Shown here: positions 45,123-54,016 of the stretch, one piece after another
Layout: every line of letters begins with the position of its first letter
Position numbering within the stretch: the first letter of the stretch is position 1
Source: Bradyrhizobium sp. WBAH42
Lineage (GTDB): Bacteria; Pseudomonadota; Alphaproteobacteria; Rhizobiales; Xanthobacteraceae
Assembly (NCBI RefSeq): GCF_024585265.1
Contig: NZ_CP036533.1
Location: 5,465,001 to 5,529,000, forward strand
DNA: 64,000 bases
Reading direction: 5' to 3'
Program-made: the position numbers and the translations under genes
The notes under the pieces: generated by a model
What the model was told of the DNA's origin: nothing
What the model saw: only the letters and a program-made list of their open reading frames with translations
Databases searched by the model: none

Positions 45123-45845
45123 TTAGTAGCGACCCAACATCGGGCCGCCGAACTTGTAGTTCAGGCGGACGAGGCCCATGTCGACGTCCTGACGGATGCG
45201 CTCCGTACCGGCAAAGCCGGCGAAGGTGACGTCCTTGTCGGCCAGGAAGATGTGGTTGTACTCGACGCCAACCGACCAGTTCGGCGCAAAGCCGTACTCG
45301 AGGCCGGCACCGACAGTGCCGCCCCAACGGGTGTCGCTGGTCGACGCCAGCAGCGGACCACCGAGGCCGTAGATCTCGTACTTGTCGCTGACCACAGCCG
45401 CACCACCCTTCACGTAGAGCAGCACGTTGTTCCAGGCATAGCCGACCTGGCCAGTGATCAGACCGAACGCGTCGATCTTGGTGCGGTTGCGGGTGGCAAA
45501 CAGCGCGCTGACGTTGTCGCCCGAGAAGTCAGCCCAGTTGCCCTGGCCTTCCAGGCCGAACACGAACTGTCCAGACTGCCAGCGATAGCCGACTTGGCCA
45601 CCGACCGTGGCGCCGGTCGCGTCGTGCGAACCTTCACGACCGAGACCAACGAAGTCCCAGGTCGCGTGCGACGAACCACCGCCTCCGTTGATACCGATGT
45701 AGAAGCCGCTCCAGTCGTAAACAGCAGCGATCGCCGCCGGCGGCGCCTTGGTGTAGGGCCGTGCCGCGAGATCGGCAGCCAGCGCCGGCGCAGCCGCGCT
45801 GAGCGCGACAAGGCTGACAGCGGCGAGCAACAACTTCTTCTTCAT
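45123..45845 (-). CDS. Outer-membrane beta-barrel protein (Omp25/Omp31-like)
   Basis: A 240-residue member of the OMP_b-brl porin-like family found in multiple copies in rhizobia. The signal peptide KKKLLLAAVSLVALSAAAPALA is followed by AARPYTKAPP, and YDWSGFYIGINGGGG marks the first strand. The end, GLVRLNYKFGGPMLGRY, is the usual terminal strand with an aromatic C-terminal residue. An ATTAAC/GTTAAT dyad lies at 45959-45974 upstream, and a strong terminator follows. It is probably structural or a small-molecule pore. Confidence 0.93.
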   Translation of the reverse strand: MKKKLLLAAVSLVALSAAAPALAADLAARPYTKAPPAAIAAVYDWSGFYIGINGGGGSSHATWDFVGLGREGSHDATGATVGGQVGYRWQSGQFVFGLEGQGNWADFSGDNVSALFATRNRTKIDAFGLITGQVGYAWNNVLLYVKGGAAVVSDKYEIYGLGGPLLASTSDTRWGGTVGAGLEYGFAPNWSVGVEYNHIFLADKDVTFAGFAGTERIRQDVDMGLVRLNYKFGGPMLGRY

Positions 45846-46574
45846 TTGATTCCCGTTCCAGTTTCTTCAGAGGCCCCCGGGCCGTGGCGTGGTCATAACA
45901 GCGATCGACGGAATTGCTGTAACCGCGACGCCACAGTGCAATCCAAAGGACGCTGCTCATTAACGAATGTTAATCGCAGGTGCGCGAAACCCTTTGAAAC
46001 AAGGGGTTTTCAGCAGTTCCAACGTCGAGAGACGAGATCAACAGCATGCGCGCGCAACATCGTCGCACGCACATTCGCGTGATGGGAGAGTCGAAAATCG
46101 CGGTGGAGTTACTCATCCCATTGTCGCCATATTTTCGCTCGCATTCATCACATTCACACTCGCACCAATCGCGAGTTCGCTCGTGCACGTTCGGCAAGGA
46201 TCATTCCTTCTGTCTCACGGCGATGAATGGCCGAGACTGAGCAATTGCAGGTTCGAGATCCGGCGCGCTGAGCTCGCCGCGCCGCACTCCTGCTCGCCCT
46301 CACCGGCATGCTCCCGCCAAGCGGAGCTGCGCGCGCGCAAACTTTTAATCCGCGCAATCCGATCTGCACCGCCGCCCGGGCCGCGCTGCGGCGAGCGGCG
46401 GATGATCGAGTTCGCCGCGGCGACGTGCGAACCGCGAGGCGCCGGAACGTCTCGCACACATTTGCCGGATGTCTGTCCGAAATGAATGCGCACGGCGCAG
46501 GCGGCCGCAAGTTGTGACCGCGCCAGTCATCGTATAGCGTCCGTCCAGCTGTCCTTCGCGCAGTCGATCCTGCC
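45846..46574. other. 729-base intergenic region, no supported gene
   Basis: It lies between the divergent outer-membrane protein and ClpP-fold genes. It holds a perfect ATTAAC-GAAT-GTTAAT dyad at 45959-45974, a possible operator for the outer-membrane protein gene. Open frames exist on both strands (for example 45967-46485 plus), but their translations are low-complexity Ser/His/Arg mixtures with no family pattern or ribosome site. I reject them. Confidence 0.5.
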
Positions 46575-47894
46575 ATGCTCGCCCGTATCCTGCTCCTCCT
46601 GGCCTCGCTCTTGCTCCCGGGCACTTTGCGTGCCGAAGCAGCGCCGACCGAGAAAGCCGGATTTGCCTCCAGGCTGACGATCTATCTCGCCAAGGGGCCA
46701 CCCGATGCATGCGGCCCTGGCTGCGATCGCTGGATCGCCATCGAAGGCGAGATCGATCGGGAGGCTGCGCTGCGCATTCGCCGCTTCCTCGCCGCGGTCA
46801 AAGACCTGCAGCGTCCGATCTACCTGCATTCGCCCGGCGGCAACGTCGAGCAGTCCTATGCGATCGGGCGGTTGCTGCGCAGCCGCAAGGCGATTGCCAG
46901 GGTCGGCCGGACGATCGCGACCGCCTGCGCTGCGGGCACGCAGGTGGACGCCGCGTGCCTGAAGCTCAAGAACGCAAACGGCGAGGTCGAGGCCGAGCTC
47001 ACCACGTACCGTGCCATGTGCAACTCGGCCTGCGGATACGTGTTTCTCGGTGCGACGTCGCGCGAGGTCGCCCCCGATGCCGCAATGGCGGTGCATAATT
47101 CGAGGCTGGTGCTCGCCTTTGACGGACGGCCCGATCCGGCGGCCGTCGCGGAATACAGGCGCCGCCGGCTCTTGGCGGCCGATCGTGATCGCGCCGCGTT
47201 CATCGCAGCGATGGGAATTAGCCGCGATCTCGATTCGCTCATCCGGACGGTGAAGTTCGAAAGCCTGCACGTGCTGACGCGATCCGAGCTCTACGGTTTC
47301 GGCATCGACACGCGATCTTTTGCCGAAACGAACTGGACGCTGGAGAAAGGGGCCCGGCCGTTCGTCCGCAAGATCGCGACCGCAAAGAAGGAGAGCGCCG
47401 CCACGTTCCGAACGATGGAGCTGCGCCTGTCTTGCGAAAGCAGCAAGGGCGCGCCGCTGACGTTTGCGGCCGAGGTCGACGAAACGGCCGCCGGCAAGAG
47501 CACGATCCTGATCACGGCGGATGCCGCCAAGGACAAGGCGGCCGGAGGATCTCCGCTGCGGACCGGCAAGTACGAGGTCTGGCGCGGCAATATCGACGCC
47601 GACATGGTCAAGGCAATAATGGCCTCCCGCTCCCTGCAGGTCCGCGAAACCACGCCGATAGCGGACGACAAGACGGACATCACGAGGTTCGAGCTCGACC
47701 TGGCGGGCCTGCCGTCACAGTGGGCCCGGCTCAAGGCATCCTGCGCGTTGCCGACGACGGGCCCGACAAGCTCCTGGCCGACGACGCCTGGGCAAGCGGC
47801 TCCCTGGCAGGCAGCTCCTTGGCCCGAGAGCCCGTGGACGCCTGCGCCTCAACCGGCCGTCAGCACAAACACTCCGCGCGCTCTGGCGCCTTGA
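46575..47894 (+). CDS. Exported ClpP/crotonase-fold protein
   Basis: A 439-residue protein with a signal peptide (LARILLLLASLLLPGTLRA). Its core resembles periplasmic ClpP/SppA-like proteins (COG3904 type). YLHSPGGNVEQSYAIGRLL carries the oxyanion-hole SPGG (residues 86-89). MCNSACGYVFLGA puts Ser151 at the nucleophile position, and AMAVHNS gives His174. A Ser-His pair is thus available, but whether it is a protease or binding protein is open. Cysteines flank the serine. The C-terminal 50 residues are Pro/Trp-rich (PWQAAPWPESPWTP), perhaps a wall- or membrane-interacting tail. It converges with the hybrid kinase gene; a 16-base perfect palindrome (47908-47923) sits between the stops. Confidence 0.8.
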   Translation: MLARILLLLASLLLPGTLRAEAAPTEKAGFASRLTIYLAKGPPDACGPGCDRWIAIEGEIDREAALRIRRFLAAVKDLQRPIYLHSPGGNVEQSYAIGRLLRSRKAIARVGRTIATACAAGTQVDAACLKLKNANGEVEAELTTYRAMCNSACGYVFLGATSREVAPDAAMAVHNSRLVLAFDGRPDPAAVAEYRRRRLLAADRDRAAFIAAMGISRDLDSLIRTVKFESLHVLTRSELYGFGIDTRSFAETNWTLEKGARPFVRKIATAKKESAATFRTMELRLSCESSKGAPLTFAAEVDETAAGKSTILITADAAKDKAAGGSPLRTGKYEVWRGNIDADMVKAIMASRSLQVRETTPIADDKTDITRFELDLAGLPSQWARLKASCALPTTGPTSSWPTTPGQAAPWQAAPWPESPWTPAPQPAVSTNTPRALAP

Positions 47895-47940
47895 AAGGCC
47901 GTCGGCCATCGCCCCGGGGCGATTCAACTCGTAACATCAT

Positions 47941-49920
47941 TCAACCTTCGTCGAGCAGGTAGCGGACCTTGGCGGCCAAGTCTTCGATCGCAAAGGGCTT
48001 GGACAGCAAATGCTTGCCGGCATCGAGCACGCCATTATGGACGATCGCGTTGCGCGTGTAGCCGGTCGTGAACAGCACTTTCAGGTCCGGGTATCGTCTT
48101 GACAGTTCGGCCGCGAGTTCGGCACCGGTCATATCTGGCATGACAACGTCGGTGAACAGCAGATCTGGAATGAAACCGCTTTCGATTTTCCCGATCGCCT
48201 CCCTGGCGTTCGCGGCCTCGACAACGGTGTAGCCAAGCTCGCGCAGGCTTTCGGATGAGATGCTGCGGACCCGCTCGTCGTCCTCGACGACGAGGATGGT
48301 CTCGCTCTGCAGGCTTGCACCGGGATGTGGCACCCCTTGCGACGGCGTTGAGACAGCCTCCTCGCCCGCGAAGCGTGGAAGATAGATCTTCACGGTCGTG
48401 CCGACGTCCACCTCCGAATAGATTTTGACATGGCCGCCCGACTGCCGCACGAAGCCGTAGACCTGGCTGAGGCCAAGTCCAGTCCCCTTGCCCACGACCT
48501 TGGTCGTGAAGAACGGATCGAAGACCTTTCCCAGCACGTCCGCCGCAATGCCCGTGCCATTGTCCGTCACCGCAATGAGAACGTACTGCCCCGGCTGCAG
48601 CGCGTATTCACGGGCATATTTTCGATCTATCGAGGCATTGGCGGTTTCGATCGTCAGCCTGCCACCCTTCGGCATGGCATCGCGTGCATTGACTGCCAGA
48701 TTGATGAGAGCGCTTTCGAGCTGGGCAGGGTCTGCCTTGACGCGCCATAGGCCAGCCGCCAGGACCGTCTCGAGACGGACGAGCTCGCCGAGCGAGCGCT
48801 CGAGCAGCTCACTCATCTCACCGACCATCCTGTTGATGTCCATGACCTCAGGCGCAAGAGGCTGCTGTCGCGAGAACGCCAACAATCTTTGCGTCAACGT
48901 GGCGGCACGGTTTGCGCCATCCATGGCGCTCTCAAGGAAGCGGTCAATGTTGGGCTCTCCCTTGCCGAGCCGCCGTTTGGCGAGATTCAGGCTGCCGAGG
49001 ATCACGGCCAGCATGTTGTTGAAGTCGTGGGCGATCCCTCCGGTCAATTGCCCGACGGCTTCCATCTTCTGCGATTGCCGCAATTGCTCCTCGGCCTTCA
49101 TGCGCTCGGCGATCTCGTCGGAGACACGTTGCTCGAGTTCGGCATTGAGCGCTTCGAGCCTGGTCAGCAGCCGGGCGTTGTCGATTGCCGTCGCGGCGTG
49201 GCCGGCAATGCCGAGCAATGCGGCCTCGTGCTCTTTGTGGAATCGACCGACCTCCGCATGACCGAAGAAAAGCCCACCGAGCACTTCGCCGCTTCGCGAG
49301 ATCACCGGGACTGCCAGGTAGGACCGGACCGGAAGATGGCCCTCGGGCATGCCTTTCCCCGGCGCATTCTTGCCATAGCGCGGATCTTGCAGGATGTCGT
49401 CCGACCTCACCACGCCCGTGCCCTTGAAGGTCGGCTCGAACACGGCGGTGTTGCGTGGCATTGGGAAGTTTTCGAAAGCGGATCGCGGCACGCCGGACAG
49501 CGAATACAGCATGTAGCTGCCGCCGTCCGCGGCCACGACGTTATAAAAGAAGGCTCCGAACTGCGCGCCCGTCAGCTCGACGCCGGCATCCGTCACGATC
49601 TGGACGATCCTGTCGAGATCGCGTTCGCGGGCAACCGATGCTCCCGTGTCGTTGAGGATCCTCAGATGACGTTCGGTCTTCTTTTGCGCGGAGATATCCA
49701 GCACGGTCCCGATAAATCGGGTAGCCTGGCCATCGGAAAAGATCGTATGACCCGTTGCGGCGATCCAGCGCTCGAGGCCATCCTCGATGCCGACGGTCCG
49801 GTATTCGATGTTGTAACTTCTCGGAGAATGGGGTTGTAACGCGGCCGAGACGGCCTCATGGGTGCGCTGCTTATCGTCGGGATGGATGCCCTTCAGGAAT
49901 GAGCCCTCTGACCTCGGCAT
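47941..49920 (-). CDS. Hybrid histidine kinase, C-terminal part (PAS end, GAF, HisKA, HATPase, receiver)
   Basis: 659 residues from ATG 49920. It starts in the middle of a PAS domain (SFLKGIHPDDKQRTHEAVSAAL, ending VLDISAQKKTERHL). A GAF domain follows (about 135-290, RSYLAVPVISRSGEVLGGLFF), then the H-box GGIAHDFNNMLAVI and the N-box/G-boxes (FDPFFTTKVVGKGTGLGLSQ). It ends in a receiver domain with VVEDDERV, phospho-acceptor Asp in FTDVVMPDMTG and Lys in SKPF. The missing first half of the PAS domain is encoded in another frame by 49871-51085, so this is most likely one gene broken by a one-base shift near 49905-49915. Independent initiation at 49920 is possible, but its ribosome site is poor. 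Confidence 0.8.
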   Translation of the reverse strand: MPRSEGSFLKGIHPDDKQRTHEAVSAALQPHSPRSYNIEYRTVGIEDGLERWIAATGHTIFSDGQATRFIGTVLDISAQKKTERHLRILNDTGASVARERDLDRIVQIVTDAGVELTGAQFGAFFYNVVAADGGSYMLYSLSGVPRSAFENFPMPRNTAVFEPTFKGTGVVRSDDILQDPRYGKNAPGKGMPEGHLPVRSYLAVPVISRSGEVLGGLFFGHAEVGRFHKEHEAALLGIAGHAATAIDNARLLTRLEALNAELEQRVSDEIAERMKAEEQLRQSQKMEAVGQLTGGIAHDFNNMLAVILGSLNLAKRRLGKGEPNIDRFLESAMDGANRAATLTQRLLAFSRQQPLAPEVMDINRMVGEMSELLERSLGELVRLETVLAAGLWRVKADPAQLESALINLAVNARDAMPKGGRLTIETANASIDRKYAREYALQPGQYVLIAVTDNGTGIAADVLGKVFDPFFTTKVVGKGTGLGLSQVYGFVRQSGGHVKIYSEVDVGTTVKIYLPRFAGEEAVSTPSQGVPHPGASLQSETILVVEDDERVRSISSESLRELGYTVVEAANAREAIGKIESGFIPDLLFTDVVMPDMTGAELAAELSRRYPDLKVLFTTGYTRNAIVHNGVLDAGKHLLSKPFAIEDLAAKVRYLLDEG

Positions 49921-51085
49921 CCGGTGAGAGACCGAACACCTCCTTGCAGCGGCTATCCCATCGAAGAATATCGTTGACCGGATCGTAGTCCCAGGTGCCG
50001 ATTCCGGCAGCCTTGTTGGCGAGGACCAGCCGCTCGGCAGCTTCGCGCGCCGCCTGCTCCGATCGGACGCGCTCGATATGCGCCCATGATCGCTCGGTCA
50101 CCTCGGTGAGCAAGGCAAGTTCGCGCGCCGTCCAAAGATGCGGCCCGCGATGATGAATGGCCATCAAGGCGGTAAGTCGCCCTTCCTTCACCAAGGGCAT
50201 GCAGATCGTCGAACCTATCCCAATACGCTGGAAAGTGGCGGCTTCGTTGGGGGCGATCTCCTTCAGATTGTCGTTGATGATGAGGGGGCGGCCGGCGCCC
50301 AGCTCTCGCACCGCCTTTTCGCCGAAGTCGGCAAGGCTGTAGTGCCCCAATATGTGCATCGCACCGGGGGCGGCCCAGTCCCCGCGGATGGTGAAGCCGT
50401 CCTGATCAGGATCCATGTCGGCATAGGCGCAGTTGGAGACGCCGAGATACTCACCGACCATTCTCGTCGTCACCGCCATGACGCCGTCCGCATCGCGCGT
50501 CTTGGCCGTTTCCTTGTTGAGAGCGTCCAGAAAGAGGAGCCGCGCTTCGTTCTCGCGCACCGCGCTCTCGGCACGGCGACGTTCGACGGCGGTGCGGGTG
50601 CGTTCGGCAACCTCGCGGATGAGCTCCAGCTCCGTGGGGCTCCATTCGCGCGGTGTGGCATTGTTGAGGTACAGCAGCGCAACAACCCCGTCGGGCTCGG
50701 AGATTGGCATGTTGACCAATGCGCGGGCCGAGATTGCCTCGAGAGCTCGGGCGCGGTCGCCGACGCGAGGGTCCTTTTCGGCATCGGCGCAGATGACCGT
50801 CTCACCCCGTTTCAAGTCCTCGATATAACTGCCGTAGTCGCGAAATCGCAGCACGCCGGCCAGGCTCGAGATCCCAGGCGCATTCCAGTCGCGCGCGATG
50901 GTGATGGTCTCGGCTGAGGTATCGACGGTGCCGTAACCTGCCCGGCTGACATTGAGGCTGCGGCCCAGCAGCTCCGCCGCCGCATAGGCGAGATCGTCGG
51001 GGTTGCCGATCTCTCGAATATGATCGCCGAGGGTGGCTAAGACGGCGTTGCGGTCGGCCGAGGGTCCCCCGGTCGCTGTCGTCAT
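49871..51085 (-). CDS. Hybrid histidine kinase, N-terminal part (two GAF domains and start of PAS)
   Basis: 404 residues with two GAF domains: about 25-170 (YLNNATPREWSPTELELIREVAERT ends it) and about 195-340 (GSTICMPLVKEGRLTALMAIHH). The first half of a PAS domain follows: KAAGIGTWDYDPVNDILRWD and CKEVFGLSPDAEV. After that the frame becomes unrelated (RGLIPEGHPSRR) and stops. The PAS continuation FLKGIHPDDKQ is found in the next frame within the same bases, showing a frameshift (one base gained or two lost). The protein alone lacks kinase domains. No membrane segments, so sensing would be cytoplasmic. Confidence 0.8.
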   Translation of the reverse strand: MTTATGGPSADRNAVLATLGDHIREIGNPDDLAYAAAELLGRSLNVSRAGYGTVDTSAETITIARDWNAPGISSLAGVLRFRDYGSYIEDLKRGETVICADAEKDPRVGDRARALEAISARALVNMPISEPDGVVALLYLNNATPREWSPTELELIREVAERTRTAVERRRAESAVRENEARLLFLDALNKETAKTRDADGVMAVTTRMVGEYLGVSNCAYADMDPDQDGFTIRGDWAAPGAMHILGHYSLADFGEKAVRELGAGRPLIINDNLKEIAPNEAATFQRIGIGSTICMPLVKEGRLTALMAIHHRGPHLWTARELALLTEVTERSWAHIERVRSEQAAREAAERLVLANKAAGIGTWDYDPVNDILRWDSRCKEVFGLSPDAEVRGLIPEGHPSRR

Positions 51086-51239
51086 CGGTCAACCCCGAAC
51101 ACGTCCCTCGCTCCACCTGCACACCGATGAAACAGTAACCGCAGGGGGAGCCCTAGGTTCCCGGCAAGGGGGGCGGCTAGGCATCAAGACGCCGGCTGCC
51201 AAGGCGAGTGATGATCAAGTCGCTTCAACAACGACCGGC

Positions 51240-52013
51240 TTACACCGGCGTATAGATCACCAGCTTCAGCGCGGGATCGTCGTTGGCCTGGAAGCTGGTG
51301 TGCTCGAAGTGCAGCACGCCCTTGGTCGGATGGTTCATGGTCTTGCGCCCCGAGATGGTGCTGCGGATGTCGTGTGCCTCCCACCATTCGACGAATTCCG
51401 GACTGCCCTCGCGCAGTCGCGTCAGCAGCTCCGTGAAGGCGGGATCGCCGGCCCAGACGTCGTGATTGGCGCGAAACATCGCCACCATGGCCTTGGCGAC
51501 GTTCTCCCAACCGGCGCCGTAGGATTTTCGCGCCTGCTTGTTGGTCATCATCAGGAGCAGCGTGTTGCGATCCTGCTCCGGTAATCGCCCGAAGCCGAAG
51601 ATCTCTTCGGCCGCATCGTTCCAAGCCAGCACGTCCCAGCGCCGGCCGGTGATGTAGGCCGGCTGGTGCAGGCTCTCGATCATCCGCCGAATGGGCGGTG
51701 GCACGATTTCGCGCGTGAACGGGCATCTTGCGCGCTCGCGCGCCAGCGCCTTGAGGTGCGCGTGCTCGGCCTTGCTGAGACGGAGGGCCCGGGCCAGCGC
51801 ATCCACGGTGGTGATGGACGGGCTCACCGTGCGGCCCTGTTCGAGGCGGATGTACCAGTCGACGCCGATGCCGGCGAGCTGCGCGACCTCCTCGCGGCGC
51901 AGCCCCGCGGTGCGACGCCGGCTACCCGCGGGCAGCCCGACCGTTTTCGGCGACAGCTTTTCGCGACGGGACCTCAGGAAGTCGCCGAATTCGACGCGGC
52001 GGGGGTCGGCCAT
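51240..52013 (-). CDS. XRE-family regulator with MmyB-like ligand-binding domain
   Basis: A 257-residue regulator. The N-terminal HTH is in GLRREEVAQLAGIGVDWYIRLEQGR. The C-terminal PAS-like MmyB domain starts QPAYITGRRWDVLAWNDAAEEIFG and ends FEHTSFQANDDPALKLVIYTP. In the relatives known from actinobacteria and proteobacteria such regulators control an adjacent, divergently transcribed oxidoreductase and bind fatty-acid-like or other small ligands. GGAG eight bases upstream fixes ATG 52013. It is divergent from the dehydrogenase gene at 52132, with a tandem 9-base repeat between. Confidence 0.92.
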   Translation of the reverse strand: MADPRRVEFGDFLRSRREKLSPKTVGLPAGSRRRTAGLRREEVAQLAGIGVDWYIRLEQGRTVSPSITTVDALARALRLSKAEHAHLKALARERARCPFTREIVPPPIRRMIESLHQPAYITGRRWDVLAWNDAAEEIFGFGRLPEQDRNTLLLMMTNKQARKSYGAGWENVAKAMVAMFRANHDVWAGDPAFTELLTRLREGSPEFVEWWEAHDIRSTISGRKTMNHPTKGVLHFEHTSFQANDDPALKLVIYTPV

Positions 52014-52041
52014 GGACGTGCTCCGTGGGGAGGGACAAGGC

Positions 52042-52061
52042 AATACTAGGATAATACCAGG
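52042..52061. promoter_or_regulatory. Tandem 9-base repeat, candidate operator
   Basis: AATACTAGG (52042-52050) and AATACCAGG (52053-52061) are spaced 11 bases apart, one helical turn, in the middle of the 118-base gap between the divergent XRE regulator and dehydrogenase genes. Binding by the regulator to this site is inferred. Confidence 0.5.
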
Positions 52062-52131
52062 CCTTCTTGCCGCGCGACAGTCCTCGCATATTCCGTGCAC
52101 CCACAATGAGGTGCGAACGAAGGTCGACATC

Positions 52132-53211
52132 ATGAAGGCTGCTGTACTCAAATCTTTCGGATCCCCGCTCGTCATCGAGGACGTCCCCGAACCCGTGCTC
52201 GGCACCGGCGAAGTGATCGTGGATGTCGTCGCCACCCGCGTGCTGTCCTATTCCAATGAAGTGTTCAGCGGTGAACGCAAGTACGCGTTGGACTTGCCCG
52301 TCATTCCCGGAGCCGGCGGGGTCGGCCGCGTGCGCGCGATCGGCCCGGACGCAACAAAATTGTCCGTGGGCGACTGGGTGCTCTGCGATCCGACAGTGCG
52401 CTCGCGCGACGACGCGATCGCTCCGGACATTCACCTGCAGGGTGTGAGCGCGCGCGGCGAAGGCGGCATGCAGCTACAGAAATATTTTCACCACGGCTCC
52501 TTCGCCGAGCGGATGAGGGTGCCGACGGAGAACGTGACGCGGCTCGGCGGACTCAGCGAAGCGGAGGCCGCGCGATGGAGCGTGCTCGGCACCATGCTCG
52601 TGCCCTATGGCGGCTTCCTTGCCGCAAAGCTGCAGCCCGGCGAGACCGTGCTCGTGAGCGGCGCGACCGGCAATTTCGGCAGCGCCGCCGTGGCCGTGGC
52701 GCTCGCAATGGGAGCGGCCTGGGTCGTGGCGCCGGGCCGCAACGAGAAGATGCTCGCCGAACTCGTGCGTCGCTATGGCGCGCGCGTCAGGCCGGTGAAG
52801 CTGACCGGCAACGAGAATGACGACCGTGAGCTGATGAAGCGCGCAGTGCCTGCCCCGATCGATTGCGCGTTCGATATCATGCCGCCCTCCGTCGCCACGA
52901 CGGTGGTGCGCGCCGCGATCATGACGGTGCGGCCCAATGGCCGCGTCGTGCTGATGGGCGGCGTCAACATGCAGGGCGGTCCAGGCCTGGAGCTGCCCTA
53001 CAACTGGATCATGCGCGAATGCATCACGATCCATGGCGTCTGGATGTATCCGCGCGATTCCGCGGCTCGCCTGATCGCGCTGGTGCGCGCGGGACTGCTC
53101 AAGCTGGAGGAGTACGAGACCACGGCCTTCGATCTCGGCCACGCCAATGAAGCCGTGGCGCATGCCGCGGCCAATGGCGGGCCGTTCAAATTGACGGTGA
53201 TCAGGCCCTGA
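52132..53211 (+). CDS. Medium-chain dehydrogenase/reductase lacking catalytic zinc ligands
   Basis: A 359-residue MDR protein. The N-terminal GroES-like domain starts MKAAVLKSFGSPLVIEDVPEP. The Rossmann domain carries GETVLVSGATGNFGSAAV with the AxxGxxG nucleotide motif. The usual zinc-site Cys and GHE are replaced (VLSYSNEV and IPGAGGVGRV), so it should behave like a zinc-independent quinone- or enoyl-type reductase, probably NADPH-dependent. It is transcribed away from the XRE/MmyB regulator, its probable controller. The substrate is unknown. Confidence 0.88.
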   Translation: MKAAVLKSFGSPLVIEDVPEPVLGTGEVIVDVVATRVLSYSNEVFSGERKYALDLPVIPGAGGVGRVRAIGPDATKLSVGDWVLCDPTVRSRDDAIAPDIHLQGVSARGEGGMQLQKYFHHGSFAERMRVPTENVTRLGGLSEAEAARWSVLGTMLVPYGGFLAAKLQPGETVLVSGATGNFGSAAVAVALAMGAAWVVAPGRNEKMLAELVRRYGARVRPVKLTGNENDDRELMKRAVPAPIDCAFDIMPPSVATTVVRAAIMTVRPNGRVVLMGGVNMQGGPGLELPYNWIMRECITIHGVWMYPRDSAARLIALVRAGLLKLEEYETTAFDLGHANEAVAHAAANGGPFKLTVIRP

Positions 53212-53304
53212 GCCCTGAGGCGGCGGGTGAGCGCGGTCGTCGATTGTTTTTGGAAGCCCCACCAAGCACTTGGCTACTGTGCATGGGGTTGTTTTCGAAG
53301 GTTC

Positions 53305-54009
53305 TTAGTCGAGTTCGACCACCTGGCCGTGCGACAGCGACACTCGCCGGTCCATGCGGCCGGCGAGTTCCATGTTGTGGGTCGCGATCAGCATCGACAC
53401 GTGCGTCGCCTTGACCAGCTGCATCAGGGCCTGAAACACGTGCTCGGCGGTGCCGGGGTCGAGATTGCCGGTCGGCTCGTCCGCAAACAGGACGCGCGGC
53501 GCATTGGCCACTGCACGGGCGATCGCAACACGCTGCTGCTCGCCGCCCGACAGCTCGGCGGGGCGGTGGGTGATACGGTCGCCGAGCCCGAGATAGCCGA
53601 GGATCTCCTTGGCGCGCTTGACGCTCTCGGACTTCTTCAGGCCGCGGATCATCTGCGGCATCATCACGTTCTCGAGCGCCGAGAACTCCGGCAGCAGCCG
53701 GTGCGACTGATAGACGAAGCCGATATCGGTGCGGCGCAGCTGCGTGCGCTCGATGTCGGGCAGCTGCGACGTCGGCGCGCCCGAGACATAGACCTCGCCG
53801 GAATCGGGTGCTTCCAGAAGGCCCGCGATGTGCAGCAGCGTCGACTTGCCCGAGCCCGACGGCGCCACCAGCGCGACCGATTGGCCAGCCCACAGCGCCA
53901 GCTTGGCGCCGTCGAGGATCGTCAGCGGCACCTCGCCCTGCAAGTACTGCCGCTTTATCTCGTGCAGATAAATGACCGGTACATCTTCCGCCCCCTGCTG
54001 TTGCTCCAT
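53305..54009 (-). CDS. lolD: Lipoprotein-releasing ABC transporter ATPase
   Basis: ATPase of the Lol system, which extracts outer-membrane lipoproteins from the inner membrane. The 234-residue protein has Walker A in [12 protein letters not shown], the signature [14 protein letters not shown], Walker B in [12 protein letters not shown], and the H-switch in [10 protein letters not shown]. It starts 7 bases after the stop of the permease gene upstream, as an operon. The LolD group is further supported by the [20 protein letters not shown]-terminus. Confidence 0.94.
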   Translation of the reverse strand: MEQQQGAEDVPVIYLHEIKRQYLQGEVPLTILDGAKLALWAGQSVALVAPSGSGKSTLLHIAGLLEAPDSGEVYVSGAPTSQLPDIERTQLRRTDIGFVYQSHRLLPEFSALENVMMPQMIRGLKKSESVKRAKEILGYLGLGDRITHRPAELSGGEQQRVAIARAVANAPRVLFADEPTGNLDPGTAEHVFQALMQLVKATHVSMLIATHNMELAGRMDRRVSLSHGQVVELD

Positions 54010-54016
54010 CAGCCCC

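Noticed and set aside
45967..46485. Possible 172-residue gene in the outer-membrane protein upstream region
   Set aside because: No ribosome site, no recognisable domain, and Ser/His/Arg/Pro-skewed composition unlike genes in this genome.
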